Positions 1 through 8,150 are shown, counted from the first letter of the stretch. The stretch: 36,262 bases of DNA from Deltaproteobacteria bacterium (GCA_020845895.1 JADLEX010000114.1:1-36262), one strand, 5' to 3'. Notes: a model not told the origin generated them from the sequence alone. Numbers and translations are program-made.

Positions 1-955
1 CGCGCGGGTAGTCGGGATTGGCCTTGAGATCGTAAACGTGGATGTTGTCGTTAAAGGCGCGTCGATTCGTTCCCGACGAAAAGGAAGTCCGTGCGCGTCG
101 CTTACGCAGCGCCGGTTCGTTGCACAGATAGGCGGCCTCGTCGTCGATGGTGTAGCCCCAGACGTCGATGTCGCCCGGATCGTGATCGATGCCCGTGTCG
201 ATTGCGACGATCTCTCCCGAGTCCGCGTTCACGGCGATCTCGGCGTAGGTGCGTCCGCCGGCGACCACACCGGAAAATGCCCACACCGGCACGATTCCGT
301 CGCGATACCGGTACTGGAGTTCGACCTTTTCATATTGGAGCGAACTCGGATCGGCGTCGAATTCGGTCTCGATGCTCACCGCGGCCTGTTCCTCGGAGAC
401 GGTCGCGGCGGCGTCCGGGCTCAGTCCGCCGACGAATTCTCCCTGCACGGCGATGAGTCGATCGGACTTGTCGAAGACCGCGAGCATGGACCGCGTGACG
501 AACGGCAGGCCGTCGATCATCTGCGGAAACTTGACGATGGTGAACTCGGCGCAACGAGGTTCGTAAAACTCGTCGTCGATCAGCGCGGGCAACGGTTCCA
601 TGCCGTCGCGGTCGCACGAATAGACGATCTGGGCCGGGCCGAACGCGGACTTGAGCATGTCAGCGTCGATCCGTTCGCCCCCCCCCCCGGCGCTCAAAAG
701 ATCGCCGTTGCGGGTCACGAACGCGAAGAACGCCGTGGAGTAATCGCCGCCGGATTCGATCGGCGAAAATCCCGACACACTGAACGGACGGTCGAACAGT
801 CTTCCGTCGTTGACCGCCGCGCCGGGGTTGTCGTGCAGTAACCGGTCGCGGGCAGCATCGCCCGATTGCGCGCCGTAAGCCGGGCCGACGGCCAGAACGG
901 CCAATGTGAGGGTCATCAACAACCATCGCGCTCTCCAGGGAAACCTTCCACGCAT
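1..955 (-). CDS. Secreted protein, possible metalloprotease-type propeptide (C-terminus beyond window)
   Basis: The frame is open from an ATG at 955 to base 1, so 318 residues are visible and the C-terminus is missing. A GGAGG sits 8 nt before the ATG. Residues 1-29 form a signal peptide: basic start, hydrophobic core, then an AYGA-Q type cleavage site. The middle (about residues 125-240) reads like FTP/PepSY propeptide modules found in front of M4/M36 metalloproteases, with segments such as GLPFVTRSMLAVFD and the PVWAFSGVV region. No catalytic HExxH is visible, but it would lie beyond the edge. An 11-G run on the coding strand (plus positions 678-688) encodes part of a Gly4 stretch and is in frame at its present length. 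The secreted nature is fairly certain. The protease assignment is a guess from the propeptide-like part. Confidence 0.55.
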   Translation of the reverse strand, partial: MRGRFPWRARWLLMTLTLAVLAVGPAYGAQSGDAARDRLLHDNPGAAVNDGRLFDRPFSVSGFSPIESGGDYSTAFFAFVTRNGDLLSAGGGGERIDADMLKSAFGPAQIVYSCDRDGMEPLPALIDDEFYEPRCAEFTIVKFPQMIDGLPFVTRSMLAVFDKSDRLIAVQGEFVGGLSPDAAATVSEEQAAVSIETEFDADPSSLQYEKVELQYRYRDGIVPVWAFSGVVAGGRTYAEIAVNADSGEIVAIDTGIDHDPGDIDVWGYTIDDEAAYLCNEPALRKRRARTSFSSGTNRRAFNDNIHVYDLKANPDYPR

Positions 956-1118
956 CACATTTTCCTCCATGGTTAAACCGGTCGTCGCGCGGACCACGAG
1001 CCGCGCAACCGCACCGGGAATTTCCCTTCTAAGCATTGAACTGATTGAATTTTCGAGAGATTTTTGATCGCGCTCGAAATGTCATTGCCGAGCGAGGGTG
1101 ATTGCGGATAGCCGGTCG

Positions 1119-1277
1119 TTGAAAAATGGCGAAACCGCTCAAGGCGACCTGTCATTTCGTGCGAGGCCGTCAGTCCGAGTTGAGAAATCCCTTTATATTT
1201 CGATCGTTTAAGGGATTCCTCCGCTCCGCTTCGCTTCGGTCGGAATGACAGAATTCCTTGCGACGAGAGTTTTTCAA
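1119..1277. repeat. Palindromic intergenic repeat element (REP/MITE-like)
   Basis: There are three nested inverted repeats. The outer arms are TTGAAAAA (1119-1126) and TTTTTCAA (1270-1277). The middle arms are CTGTCATTTCG (from 1149) and CGGAATGACAG (ending 1251). The inner arms are GAGAAATCCCTT (1182-1193) and AAGGGATTCCTC (1210-1221), matching at 11 of 12 positions around a 16-nt loop. The purine-rich part with GCTTCGCTTCGGTCGGAATG resembles dispersed intergenic repeats common in environmental deltaproteobacterial genomes. No transposase is present, so it would be non-autonomous. Only one full copy is in the window, plus a degenerate fragment at about 1079-1098. Confidence 0.6.
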
Positions 1278-1611
1278 TGCGTCGGCAGAATGCCCGTGGA
1301 AATAGCTCGGATCTGAAGAAAATGCCTTTGCTTCGACTCACGGCGTCTTCCCGTCCCGTCTTTTCCGATCTGAACGCGAATCTCCCTGACGCTTCTTTTC
1401 ACGATACGCCTATGAAAATGGAAACGCAAGGAAAATCATCGCCAAATTTCCGTGGTAGAAATAATTCTAGATCTCCGCCCCCGGCATTCAACAACAGATT
1501 TTAGAAAAACGTTGGGACGTACGAGAGGTCGGGCAAAGGCGATGCTGTCGAGGTCCCATACGTGCTGCCCCGGAAGGGACTCTTGTGGGCGATGCCGAAT
1601 GGAAAAAAGGC

Positions 1612-1650
1612 AAAAAAGGGCCCCCACGTGTGCCATGTCCCGTGGGGGCC
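1612..1650 (-). terminator. Rho-independent terminator of the amt-glnK-porin operon
   Basis: A perfect 10-bp stem (GGCCCCCACG at 1619-1628 with CGTGGGGGCC at 1641-1650) and a 12-nt loop are followed, on the minus strand, by six T residues (plus-strand A run 1612-1617) and a second T run. It lies about 80 nt after the porin stop codon, as expected for the end of that transcript. Confidence 0.85.
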
Positions 1651-1727
1651 GAATAGAAGGAGAAGACCGTTTGGGCTTGGGAATGACCGCCCGACCTTCG
1701 GTCTGTAGGCCGGGCGGCGTGGGGCCT

Positions 1728-2915
1728 TTAGAAGACGACCTTGGCCTGGAGCTCGGCGAGCGAATCGGTGTTCGAGTCGCTGTCCGAACCGGTCAGGAAC
1801 TGCACCGCGAGGTGCAGGCCGTCGATGTAGTCGGTGCCGACGTAGCCGCCGAACTGCGTGTAGGTGGTGGGCTCGAACTCGGGATCGAGGCCCGCCGTGC
1901 CGAGCCAATCGAGGCCCGACACGCCCGCGTACTTGCCGCCGACCTGAACGCGCTTCTTGTCGAACATCAGCGCGAGCTCGCCGTGCGTGGCGGAGATCGC
2001 CGTGGCCTCGCCGGCCGCGTCCACGTATTCGAGTTCGTCGAACTCGCCGGTGGTGGCGTACTCGCCGGCCACGCCGATCGCGACCATGTCGTTCACCGCG
2101 AAGACGCCGTTGGCGTACGCGCCGTAGGCCGGGACGTTGGCGTCGTAGAGGACCACGTCGTCGGTGGCGTCATTCGGCGTGTCCGCGATGTCCTGCGCCA
2201 TCAGCAGGCCGCCCACGCCACGCAGCGTCTCCGTCGCGTCGGACAGGTAGTAGCCGCCGATTTCCAGCACCTGGTCGTCGAGGTTCGCGAGCGGATACAC
2301 CGCCAGCGCCGCGGCAACGTCGCCGATCGTGTCGTCGCCCGGGTCGGCCGCGCCGTTGTCATCCTGCACGGTGTCGAAATTGCCGTTGAACACGTGGGCC
2401 GACACGGTGGCGAACTTGTGCGTGTACCCGACGCCCAGACCGCTCGCCCGCGTCCAGAACAGATCCTGCACCCGCGTGTAGCCGGGGCCCCAGGAGGTAA
2501 AGTCGCCGACCGGCGGATAGTACTTGCCCATCTTGGCCCAGATCTCGCCGCCGTCGCCCTTGTTGAAGGCGTATTTCGTGATCAGGTAGAACTCGTCGAT
2601 CGTCAGGCTCTCGGTGCGGCCCGTGTGGTCGCCGTTCGACCAATCGACGTAGTAGAAGACCGCGTCGGCCGTGACGTAATCGTTGATGTCCACGTGCGGG
2701 GCCACCGCGGCCTCGAAGACCTTGATGTCGGACGACGAGATGGCTTCGGCGACCGACTCGTCCACGTCCGGCGTCCACGTATAGAACTGCACGCGCGTGT
2801 CCAGGTAGCCGGTGAACGAAATCCTCTCCGCCCACGACTCCTCGTCCGCGGCCATGGCCGTCGCGGCGAACGCCGCCATGCACATCACGATCGCAATGGT
2901 CACTCGGACTCGCAT
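1728..2915 (-). CDS. Outer-membrane beta-barrel porin-like protein
   Basis: This is a 395-residue protein. The start at 2915 was chosen because it begins a clean signal peptide (MRVRVTIAIVM... ending ATAMA) and has a G-rich Shine-Dalgarno (GGGGG) just upstream; the longer in-frame extension has neither. The mature part is rich in alternating aromatic and polar strands (FTGYLDTRVQFYTW near the N-terminus, AELQAKVVF at the end) and finishes with Phe, the usual signature of outer-membrane barrels. Acidic turns with many Asp residues fit surface or periplasmic loops. It lies 41 nt after glnK on the same strand and shares its terminator, so it is probably co-transcribed with amt and glnK. That suggests a role in passage of a nitrogen source across the outer membrane, but the substrate is not visible from sequence. 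An LbtU-like or general substrate porin is possible. Confidence 0.75.
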   Translation of the reverse strand: MRVRVTIAIVMCMAAFAATAMAADEESWAERISFTGYLDTRVQFYTWTPDVDESVAEAISSSDIKVFEAAVAPHVDINDYVTADAVFYYVDWSNGDHTGRTESLTIDEFYLITKYAFNKGDGGEIWAKMGKYYPPVGDFTSWGPGYTRVQDLFWTRASGLGVGYTHKFATVSAHVFNGNFDTVQDDNGAADPGDDTIGDVAAALAVYPLANLDDQVLEIGGYYLSDATETLRGVGGLLMAQDIADTPNDATDDVVLYDANVPAYGAYANGVFAVNDMVAIGVAGEYATTGEFDELEYVDAAGEATAISATHGELALMFDKKRVQVGGKYAGVSGLDWLGTAGLDPEFEPTTYTQFGGYVGTDYIDGLHLAVQFLTGSDSDSNTDSLAELQAKVVF

Positions 2916-2956
2916 TCGATACCCCCACGTTGGAATGGAATACACCGGGAACAACA

Positions 2957-3298
2957 TTACCCGATCGCCTCGCTTCCCGTCTCGCCGGTCCGAATGCGGA
3001 TGCACTCCGGCAGGTCGAGGATGAAGATCTTTCCGTCGCCGATCTTGCCGGAGCGCGCCCCGGCAACGATCGCGTCCACCGTCGGCTTGACGAAATCGTC
3101 GTTGACCGCGATCTCGAGCCGCACCTTTTTGAGCAGGTTCACTTCGATGTCCACGCCGCGGTACATCTCGTGGAACCCTTTTTGCTGACCGCAGCCCAGG
3201 GCGTTGGTCACGGACATCTTGTAGACTTCCTTCTCGTAGAGCCGCTGCTTCACGTCGGAGAGCTTCTCCGGCTGGATATACGCAATGATGAGTTTCAT
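2957..3298 (-). CDS. glnK: P-II nitrogen regulatory protein (GlnK-type) lacking Tyr51
   Basis: At 113 residues it has the standard P-II length. P-II trimers sense 2-oxoglutarate, ATP and ADP and control the ammonium channel and other nitrogen targets. Conserved residues are in their usual places: Gln39, Lys58, the SGKIGDGK loop at 83-90, and Arg101/Arg103 in IRIRTGE. The T-loop keeps Tyr46 but has Ile at position 51, the site normally uridylylated by GlnD in proteobacteria (the usual YRGAEY reads YRGVDI). Signalling is therefore expected to rely on ligands only, or on another modification. The gene starts 13 nt after the amt stop, the classic amt-glnK arrangement, although in the common amtB operon glnK comes first. 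Confidence 0.95.
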   Translation of the reverse strand: MKLIIAYIQPEKLSDVKQRLYEKEVYKMSVTNALGCGQQKGFHEMYRGVDIEVNLLKKVRLEIAVNDDFVKPTVDAIVAGARSGKIGDGKIFILDLPECIRIRTGETGSEAIG

Positions 3299-3311
3299 CG
3301 GATCGCCCCCT

Positions 3312-4586
3312 TTATTCGACCGTGAAGACCTGGAAGCCGCTGTACGACTCCATGCCGTGTTCGCTGATGTCCAGACCGCGCTGTTCCTCGTGATGGTGCG
3401 CGCGGATGCCGATCGTCACCTTCATCGCGTAAGTGACCGCGAAGACGCACGCGAACACGAACAGACAGCAGGCGGCGCTTCCGATGAGCTGAACGCCGAG
3501 TTGCGAGAACCCGCCGCCCATGAACAGTCCGTCGTTGGGAAGGCCAAGGGCCTTCTGGCCCCACAGGCCGACGGCGATGGTGCCGAAGATGCCGTTGGTG
3601 CCGTGCACTGAGATCGCGCCGACTGCGTCATCGACCTTGATTTTGTCGATGAATGCGACCGAGAGGCACACGAGCACGCCGGCGATGAGTCCGATGATGA
3701 TCGACGCATTCGGCGAAACGAACGCACACGGGGCCGTGATCGCGACCAGACCGGCGAGCGAGCCGTTGAGCGTGAAGCTCAGATCGGGCTTGCCGAATCG
3801 CGCCCAGGCGTATCCCATGGCCGACATCGCGCCGGCCGAGGCCGCGAGCGTGGTGTTGAGGGTGATGAGGCCGATCAGTTTGCCGTCACCGACCGCAAGG
3901 GCGCTGCCGGCGTTGAATCCGAACCAACCGAGCCACAGGATGAAGGTGCCCAAGCCCGCGAGGGGAAGGTTGTGGCCGGGGAATGCCTTGGGCGTGCCGT
4001 CGGGCTTGAATTTGCCCACGCGGGGACCGAGCAGCCACGCCACCGCGAGTGCCGCCATACCGCCGACGGAATGCACGACGGTCGAGCCCGCGAAGTCCAT
4101 GAAACCCATTTTCGCGAGCCAGCCGCCGCCCCAGATCCAGTGGCCGACGATCGGGTAGAGGAACCCGGAAATGACGAGGATGTAGACGAGGTACGCCCGG
4201 AACTGCAAACGCTCGGCGATGGCGCCCGCCAGAATCGTCGCGCCCGCGCCGGCGAACACCACTTGGAAGATCCAGTAGATGTGAACCGGCAGCTTGCTCG
4301 GGTTGAACGTCGAGGGATCGCCCGACAGGAAGAACCCCGACAGGCCGATGAACCCGTTACCCGTGCCGAACATGAACGCATAACCGAACGCGTAAAAGAC
4401 GAGGGCCGTCAGACAGAAGTCCACGTAACCCTTCATCATGACGTTCACGCCGTTCTTGGCGCGCGTCATTCCGGACTCCAGACACGCGAACCCGGCCTGC
4501 ATGAAAAACACCAGAGCTGCGGCGAGGAGGACCCAAAGGGCGTCCACTCCCGCTGCGACCGCCTCAGCCGTGAGCGTCGATTCCAT
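3312..4586 (-). CDS. amt: Ammonium transporter (Amt family)
   Basis: This 424-residue inner-membrane protein has about eleven transmembrane helices. The start at 4586 (MESTLTAE) was chosen because a GGAGGGAG Shine-Dalgarno precedes it and the family normally begins here; there is no obvious cleaved signal peptide. The pore twin histidines are His172 ([12 protein letters not shown]) and His328 ([12 protein letters not shown]). The conserved Asp is Asp164 (GFMDFAG), and the Phe of the pore gate motif is seen in [11 protein letters not shown]. The protein conducts ammonium into the cell and is normally blocked by GlnK, whose gene follows directly. A sigma54-like promoter lies about 100 nt upstream, in line with nitrogen-limitation control. 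Confidence 0.97.
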   Translation of the reverse strand: MESTLTAEAVAAGVDALWVLLAAALVFFMQAGFACLESGMTRAKNGVNVMMKGYVDFCLTALVFYAFGYAFMFGTGNGFIGLSGFFLSGDPSTFNPSKLPVHIYWIFQVVFAGAGATILAGAIAERLQFRAYLVYILVISGFLYPIVGHWIWGGGWLAKMGFMDFAGSTVVHSVGGMAALAVAWLLGPRVGKFKPDGTPKAFPGHNLPLAGLGTFILWLGWFGFNAGSALAVGDGKLIGLITLNTTLAASAGAMSAMGYAWARFGKPDLSFTLNGSLAGLVAITAPCAFVSPNASIIIGLIAGVLVCLSVAFIDKIKVDDAVGAISVHGTNGIFGTIAVGLWGQKALGLPNDGLFMGGGFSQLGVQLIGSAACCLFVFACVFAVTYAMKVTIGIRAHHHEEQRGLDISEHGMESYSGFQVFTVE

Positions 4587-4889
4587 GGCGGATTGTCTCC
4601 CTCCATCGTACGAGTGAATGTCAACGGAAATTCGGCGATGGCCGAACGTCCAATTCCCGAATCGATGGCGGCGCAATACTCAAACGCCGTGCCAAGTTGG
4701 GAAACCGAACCCAAGTGGCCGTTTTCTCGAGGGAAGGGAATTCACCGCTGGTCAGAAAACGACGAATGTGCGACAAAAATGGAAAATCAGTGGCCGATAA
4801 TGGAACAATCGAGCGGCTTTCCGGGGGAGATCTACGTATTTGTCGACAAATCAGCCGATGGAGCGAAATAATTTTGAAGAAACTTCGGT
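4587..4889. other. Intergenic region upstream of amt
   Basis: About 300 bp lie between the prenyltransferase stop and the amt start, both leftward genes. No open frame with a ribosome-binding site is seen. The stretch carries the sigma54-like element at 4679-4694 and is AT-richer from 4730 to 4880, where enhancer or NtrC sites would be expected. No clear NtrC palindrome was found by eye. Confidence 0.5.
4679..4694 (-). promoter_or_regulatory. Sigma54-like (-24/-12) promoter for amt-glnK
   Basis: Read on the minus strand the sequence is TGGCAC-GGCGT-TTGAG. The -24 element matches TGGCAC perfectly and the five-base spacing is right. The -12 element matches TTG, but the normally invariant C of GC is an A. 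It sits 93 nt before the amt start. Nitrogen-regulated amt-glnK operons are classic sigma54 targets, which supports the call; the -12 mismatch keeps it a candidate. Confidence 0.45.
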
Positions 4890-5786
4890 TCAGGTCGTGT
4901 AGAGCAGGACGACGACCGCGACGAACCAGAGAAGGATGTTGATGAGGAGCGGCTTGTCTGAAACGAGCACTTTGCTTGGGCTGCCGCCTTCTTCCCGCTG
5001 ATGGACGAGGTAGAGATAGCGGAAGATGCCGTAAATGACGAAGGGGATGGTCAATGGTAGGCGCGTCGTGCCGAGCTTTTCGATCGTCGCCGCGTCCATC
5101 GTGTAGAGCGAATACGCAACCACGGTGCTCGCCGTGACGACTGCGATCATCTGGTCGAGGTAATACGGCGAATACTCTTCGAGAATCCGTCGGTGCTCAC
5201 CCGCCTCGCCCGAGAGCAGCACCAGTTCATGCCGCCGTTTGCCGAATCCGAGGAACAGCGCGAGCAGCGTGGTGCACACGATGATCCACATGCCGATCGG
5301 CACGTTGATGATCGCCGTGCCCGCCAGCACCCGCAGCACGAATCCCGCCGCGATGCAGCCCACGTCCAGAATCACCACATGCTTGAGCTTGAGCGTGTAC
5401 GCGATCTGGAGGGCGAGGTAGAGCACGGCAATCAGGAAGAAGTCGAACCCCACCTTGGTCGTGACGATGTTGAGCGCGAGCGAGCCGACGAGCGCCGCGA
5501 TCGCGACGAACCCCATGGCGCGGCGCGCGTCGGGGATCGACAGCTCGCCCGAGGCGATGGGGCGGAACTTCTTGTTGGGATGCAGGCGGTCTTTTTCGTA
5601 GTCCTTGATGTCGTTGAACAGATAGACCGCGCCCGACAGCAGGCAAAAAACGACGAAGCCGCCGCAGACCGCGATGACGTCGGTGAGGTCGGTGAGATGA
5701 CCCGCAAAAACGAGCGCCGGGAAGACCATGAAGTTCTTGATCCACTGCTTCGGGCGCATCGCTTTCAGGACGGCCATCACGTTCAT
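4890..5786 (-). CDS. UbiA-family decaprenyl-phosphate phosphoribosyltransferase (DPPR synthase-like)
   Basis: This 298-residue polytopic membrane protein has the prenyltransferase signature NDIKDYEKD at residues 58-66, followed by HPNKKFRPIASG (69-80). That combination is typical of the branch that transfers 5-phosphoribose from PRPP to a polyprenyl phosphate, as in mycobacterial Rv3806c. The later FGKRRHEL segment with a downstream Tyr-rich ILEEYSPYYLDQ also fits that branch. About eight hydrophobic segments are seen. The product would feed decaprenyl-phosphoryl ribose or arabinose for cell-surface glycan. The usual partner genes (DprE1/DprE2) are not in the window, so it stands alone here. 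The ATG at 5786 is assumed; another ATG lies three codons later, and the ribosome-binding site is weak for both. Confidence 0.88.
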   Translation of the reverse strand: MNVMAVLKAMRPKQWIKNFMVFPALVFAGHLTDLTDVIAVCGGFVVFCLLSGAVYLFNDIKDYEKDRLHPNKKFRPIASGELSIPDARRAMGFVAIAALVGSLALNIVTTKVGFDFFLIAVLYLALQIAYTLKLKHVVILDVGCIAAGFVLRVLAGTAIINVPIGMWIIVCTTLLALFLGFGKRRHELVLLSGEAGEHRRILEEYSPYYLDQMIAVVTASTVVAYSLYTMDAATIEKLGTTRLPLTIPFVIYGIFRYLYLVHQREEGGSPSKVLVSDKPLLINILLWFVAVVVLLYTT

Positions 5787-5910
5787 TTTCGCGCCCGCTT
5801 TTGTTGCTCCATGGTCGGCGGGATGCTACTGTGCGGCCTTGCAGGGGTCAAGGCGAATGGGCGAACGCGCGGGGGAAAACGCGGGCGGACGACTGCCCGA
5901 TGGGCACGAG

Positions 5911-6270
5911 ATGAGTGAAACTTCGCATCCCAAAAAAGGTGCGCCGATCCTGCGCCGGGCGGCGCTGTTCGCGGTGATCTTCGGCCTTGCCTGGGCAGCA
6001 CTCACCTGTGCGTCCGGCGGCTCGATCGATTCCACCGAACTCGATCGCGTGTTGCGCGACGCGGCGACCGACTCCGCCGCCCCCGCGCCCACACCGGTGC
6101 CGGCCTCACCCTTGGGAATCCGCACGCGGCTGCCGGCCGCGGGCGAACCGCCGACCGCTGTATTCTCGGAAGACGAAGAGGCGTTTCTGGATGAACTTCC
6201 GGCAGACGGCGAAGAAGGCTCCGCCGAGGCCGACGCGTCCCCCACGCCGGCGGATCCCTCAGCGGGCTGA
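5911..6270 (+). CDS. Small secreted or membrane-anchored protein of unknown function
   Basis: This is a 119-residue protein with no family I recognise. A hydrophobic segment at about residues 18-32 (AALFAVIFGLAWAAL), followed by TCASGGS, looks like a signal peptide or single anchor, possibly with a weak lipobox at the Cys. The rest is low-complexity: a Pro/Ala-rich stretch (APAPTPVPASP), then an acidic tail rich in Glu and Asp. The start at 5911 is the ATG just before the basic/hydrophobic N-terminus; its Shine-Dalgarno is poor and an upstream ATG at 5857 is in frame. The 3' end overlaps the converging HEAT-repeat gene by 12 bp. It is moderately likely to be real. Confidence 0.5.
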   Translation: MSETSHPKKGAPILRRAALFAVIFGLAWAALTCASGGSIDSTELDRVLRDAATDSAAPAPTPVPASPLGIRTRLPAAGEPPTAVFSEDEEAFLDELPADGEEGSAEADASPTPADPSAG

Positions 6271-7593
6271 TTCCTCGATCTTCGCAATGGCTTCGATCGC
6301 CGCCCGGCGCACGTCGGGGTGTGGATCTTTCGTCCGCGCGCGCAGCGCGTCGAGTGCGGATGTTGCGGTCAGGCCGATCGACCCCAGCGACCTCGCCGCG
6401 CGTTCGCGCACGTTGGGATCGGAGTCGTCCAGCGCGCGGACGAGCGAGGGTGTCGCCGCGCCCGCGTTTTCGCCGATACGTCCGAGGGCGGTCGCGCAAT
6501 CGGCGCGCACGTTCCAGCGGTGATCCGACAGGGCTTTCGCGATCTCTTCCACGGCGGGACTCTCCGCATCGGGGGCGAGGTTCTCGATCCCAAGTCCCGC
6601 GGCTTTGCGCACGCGCACGTCGGAATCGCGCAGTCCCCAGATCACCGCGCGCACTTCGGGGCCGGTGCGCGGGCCGATCCGCGCCAGCGCGTATTGGGAC
6701 GCCGTGCGCACCGAGGCCGACGGATCGTTCGTCGTCTTCACGATCGCGGCCGATGCCGGTCGCGCCGTAGGGCCCATGATGGCCAGCGCATCCGCCGCGC
6801 CGCGCCGCAGATTGTCGTTGCGATCCGCGAGCGCTTTTTCCAGATCGGGGATCGCGCCCTTGCCCACCGCCGCCAGCGCGCGAACCGTGCCCTCGTAATC
6901 GCGCGGGTCCTTGAGCTTCTGCACGAGCGCGGCGACCGAGGGCGTTCCAATGCGCGCGAGGGCGACCTGCGCCGCGCCTCGCACGTCTGCGTTCGGGTGA
7001 TCCGCCGCCTTCGAAAGCGCGGGCACCGCGGCGGGACCGATGCGCACCAGCGCGTCGACCGACTCGTCGCGCAGCTCGATTTCGGTCAGAAGCGCGACCA
7101 GCGTGGGCGCGGCGGGAGCGGCTTCGCTGTCCATCGCGCCGAGCGCGCGCACGGCCGCGAGACGCACTCTGGGCTCACCACCCTTCGCGAGCGCGTCGAG
7201 CGTCGGCACCACGGTCTCGTGCCACGGACCGATCGCCGCCATCGCGTCGATTGCCGATACGCGCACCGCGACGGACTCTTCTTGGTTCGCCGCGACCTTC
7301 CCCAGTGCGGGCAGGGACGAACGCGCCGGGCCACCGGTCATGGCGAGGGCGCGGGCGGCGTCGGCCCGCACGGTGTCGCGGGGATCGGCGAGCGCCCGCG
7401 TCTGCGACGGCACGTCCGCCGTGAAGGGCAATTCCACCGGCGGCTCGGGAGTTGCCTCGGTATCGAACCAGGACTCATCTTCCTGAAAAAACTCTTTCTT
7501 CGCGCAACCGAACGCGCAAACGCACGCACCGACCAGCAATGCGATGGGAAAAGCCCACGCGCGCCGCACGCCCGCTCGCCGGAAGCGCGCCAT
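6259..7593 (-). CDS. HEAT-repeat lipoprotein
   Basis: The 444-residue protein has an N-terminal signal ending at Cys30 (CAFGC), which looks like a lipobox. After an acidic linker (residues 32-60) it consists almost entirely of about ten to twelve HEAT/PBS-lyase type repeats. Each is roughly 35 residues with the pattern DPxxxVRxxAAxALGxIG; clear examples are DPSASVRTASQYALARIG and DSDPNVRERAARSLGSIG. Such solenoids bind other proteins; no enzyme motif is present. It follows the winged-helix-like gene with a TGATG overlap (one shared base), so the two are translationally coupled. It probably faces the periplasm as a scaffold, but the partner is unknown. Confidence 0.85.
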   Translation of the reverse strand: MARFRRAGVRRAWAFPIALLVGACVCAFGCAKKEFFQEDESWFDTEATPEPPVELPFTADVPSQTRALADPRDTVRADAARALAMTGGPARSSLPALGKVAANQEESVAVRVSAIDAMAAIGPWHETVVPTLDALAKGGEPRVRLAAVRALGAMDSEAAPAAPTLVALLTEIELRDESVDALVRIGPAAVPALSKAADHPNADVRGAAQVALARIGTPSVAALVQKLKDPRDYEGTVRALAAVGKGAIPDLEKALADRNDNLRRGAADALAIMGPTARPASAAIVKTTNDPSASVRTASQYALARIGPRTGPEVRAVIWGLRDSDVRVRKAAGLGIENLAPDAESPAVEEIAKALSDHRWNVRADCATALGRIGENAGAATPSLVRALDDSDPNVRERAARSLGSIGLTATSALDALRARTKDPHPDVRRAAIEAIAKIEESAR

Positions 7594-8150
7594 CAGCCGT
7601 CCTTCTTGCGCAGCAGCGCGTCGAGCGGGTTTTCCTTTTTCTCGCTCTTGCCGGAAAGCTGCGTGGAAAGCTGCGCGAAGAGATCGTTCTTCGCGGGGTC
7701 CACTGCGGGCTTGGGGGAGGGCGGCGCGCCGTCGAGCGGGTTCGCCCGCGCGGGCGCCGTTCCGCCGAGCCGGGCCTTCACATCGTCGAACAATTTGGAT
7801 TTTTCCGGATCGACGTAGCCGGACGAAAACCGCTGACCGATCTGCCCGACGTGCTCTTCCACTTTTTTCTTCCGCTCGGCGTGCGCGTCGCCGATGGTCG
7901 GCTCGTCGTCGGGATCGGGCGCGGTTTCGATCAGGTCCTCGTCCTCGACCGCGAATCGGTCCTCAAACGACGAAGGAATAATCGACAGCACGCCGTGGTC
8001 GGAGAGGCGATGCACGATCCACAGCGTGTATTCGACCGACCAGCCCGCGCGCTCGCCGATGTCCTCGGCCGTCGGCGGCCTGCCCTCGGCCTCGACCTCG
8101 GCCGCGATCTCGATTACCCGCCTACAGCGCTCACGATATTCCGCGCCCAT
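7593..8150 (-). CDS. Protein with N-terminal winged-helix-like region, unknown function
   Basis: This is a 185-residue cytoplasmic-looking protein. The start at 8150 (MGAEYRERCRRV) has a GGGGGA Shine-Dalgarno five bases upstream; the longer frame lacks one. Residues 1-60 resemble a helix-turn-helix or winged-helix fold (VIEIAAEVEAEGRPPTAEDIGERAGWSVEYTLWIVHRLSDHGVLSII). The rest is charged and probably disordered. It contains the DPEKSKLFDDVKARL and DPAKNDLFAQLSTQL segments, an internal repeat of about 15 residues, and a basic C-terminal tail (NPLDALLRKKDG, echoing the earlier NPLDGAPP). It is coupled to the HEAT-repeat lipoprotein. DNA binding is an inference from the N-terminal pattern only. 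Confidence 0.7.
   Translation of the reverse strand: MGAEYRERCRRVIEIAAEVEAEGRPPTAEDIGERAGWSVEYTLWIVHRLSDHGVLSIIPSSFEDRFAVEDEDLIETAPDPDDEPTIGDAHAERKKKVEEHVGQIGQRFSSGYVDPEKSKLFDDVKARLGGTAPARANPLDGAPPSPKPAVDPAKNDLFAQLSTQLSGKSEKKENPLDALLRKKDG

Larger units (their letters stand above)
956..1727. other. Non-coding intergenic region (0.77 kb)
   Basis: No convincing gene lies between the secreted protein and the porin. Short open frames here lack ribosome-binding sites and run through an inverted repeat. The stretch is more AT-rich than its surroundings, especially around 1340-1510. It contains a palindromic repeat element (1119-1277), a degenerate partial copy of the same motif near 1079-1098, and the minus-strand terminator of the porin gene at 1612-1650. 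The promoter of the leftward gene ending at base 1 should lie here, but no clear -35/-10 pair stood out. Confidence 0.6.

Noticed and set aside
678-688. A frameshift at the poly-G tract in the first gene
   Set aside because: Translation through the 11 bases stays in one frame from the signal peptide to the window edge, so the gene is intact as given.
1452-3188. A 578-codon plus-strand frame across the porin and glnK
   Set aside because: It crosses a terminator and runs antisense to two well-supported genes. The translation is low-complexity Arg/Val/His/Asp.
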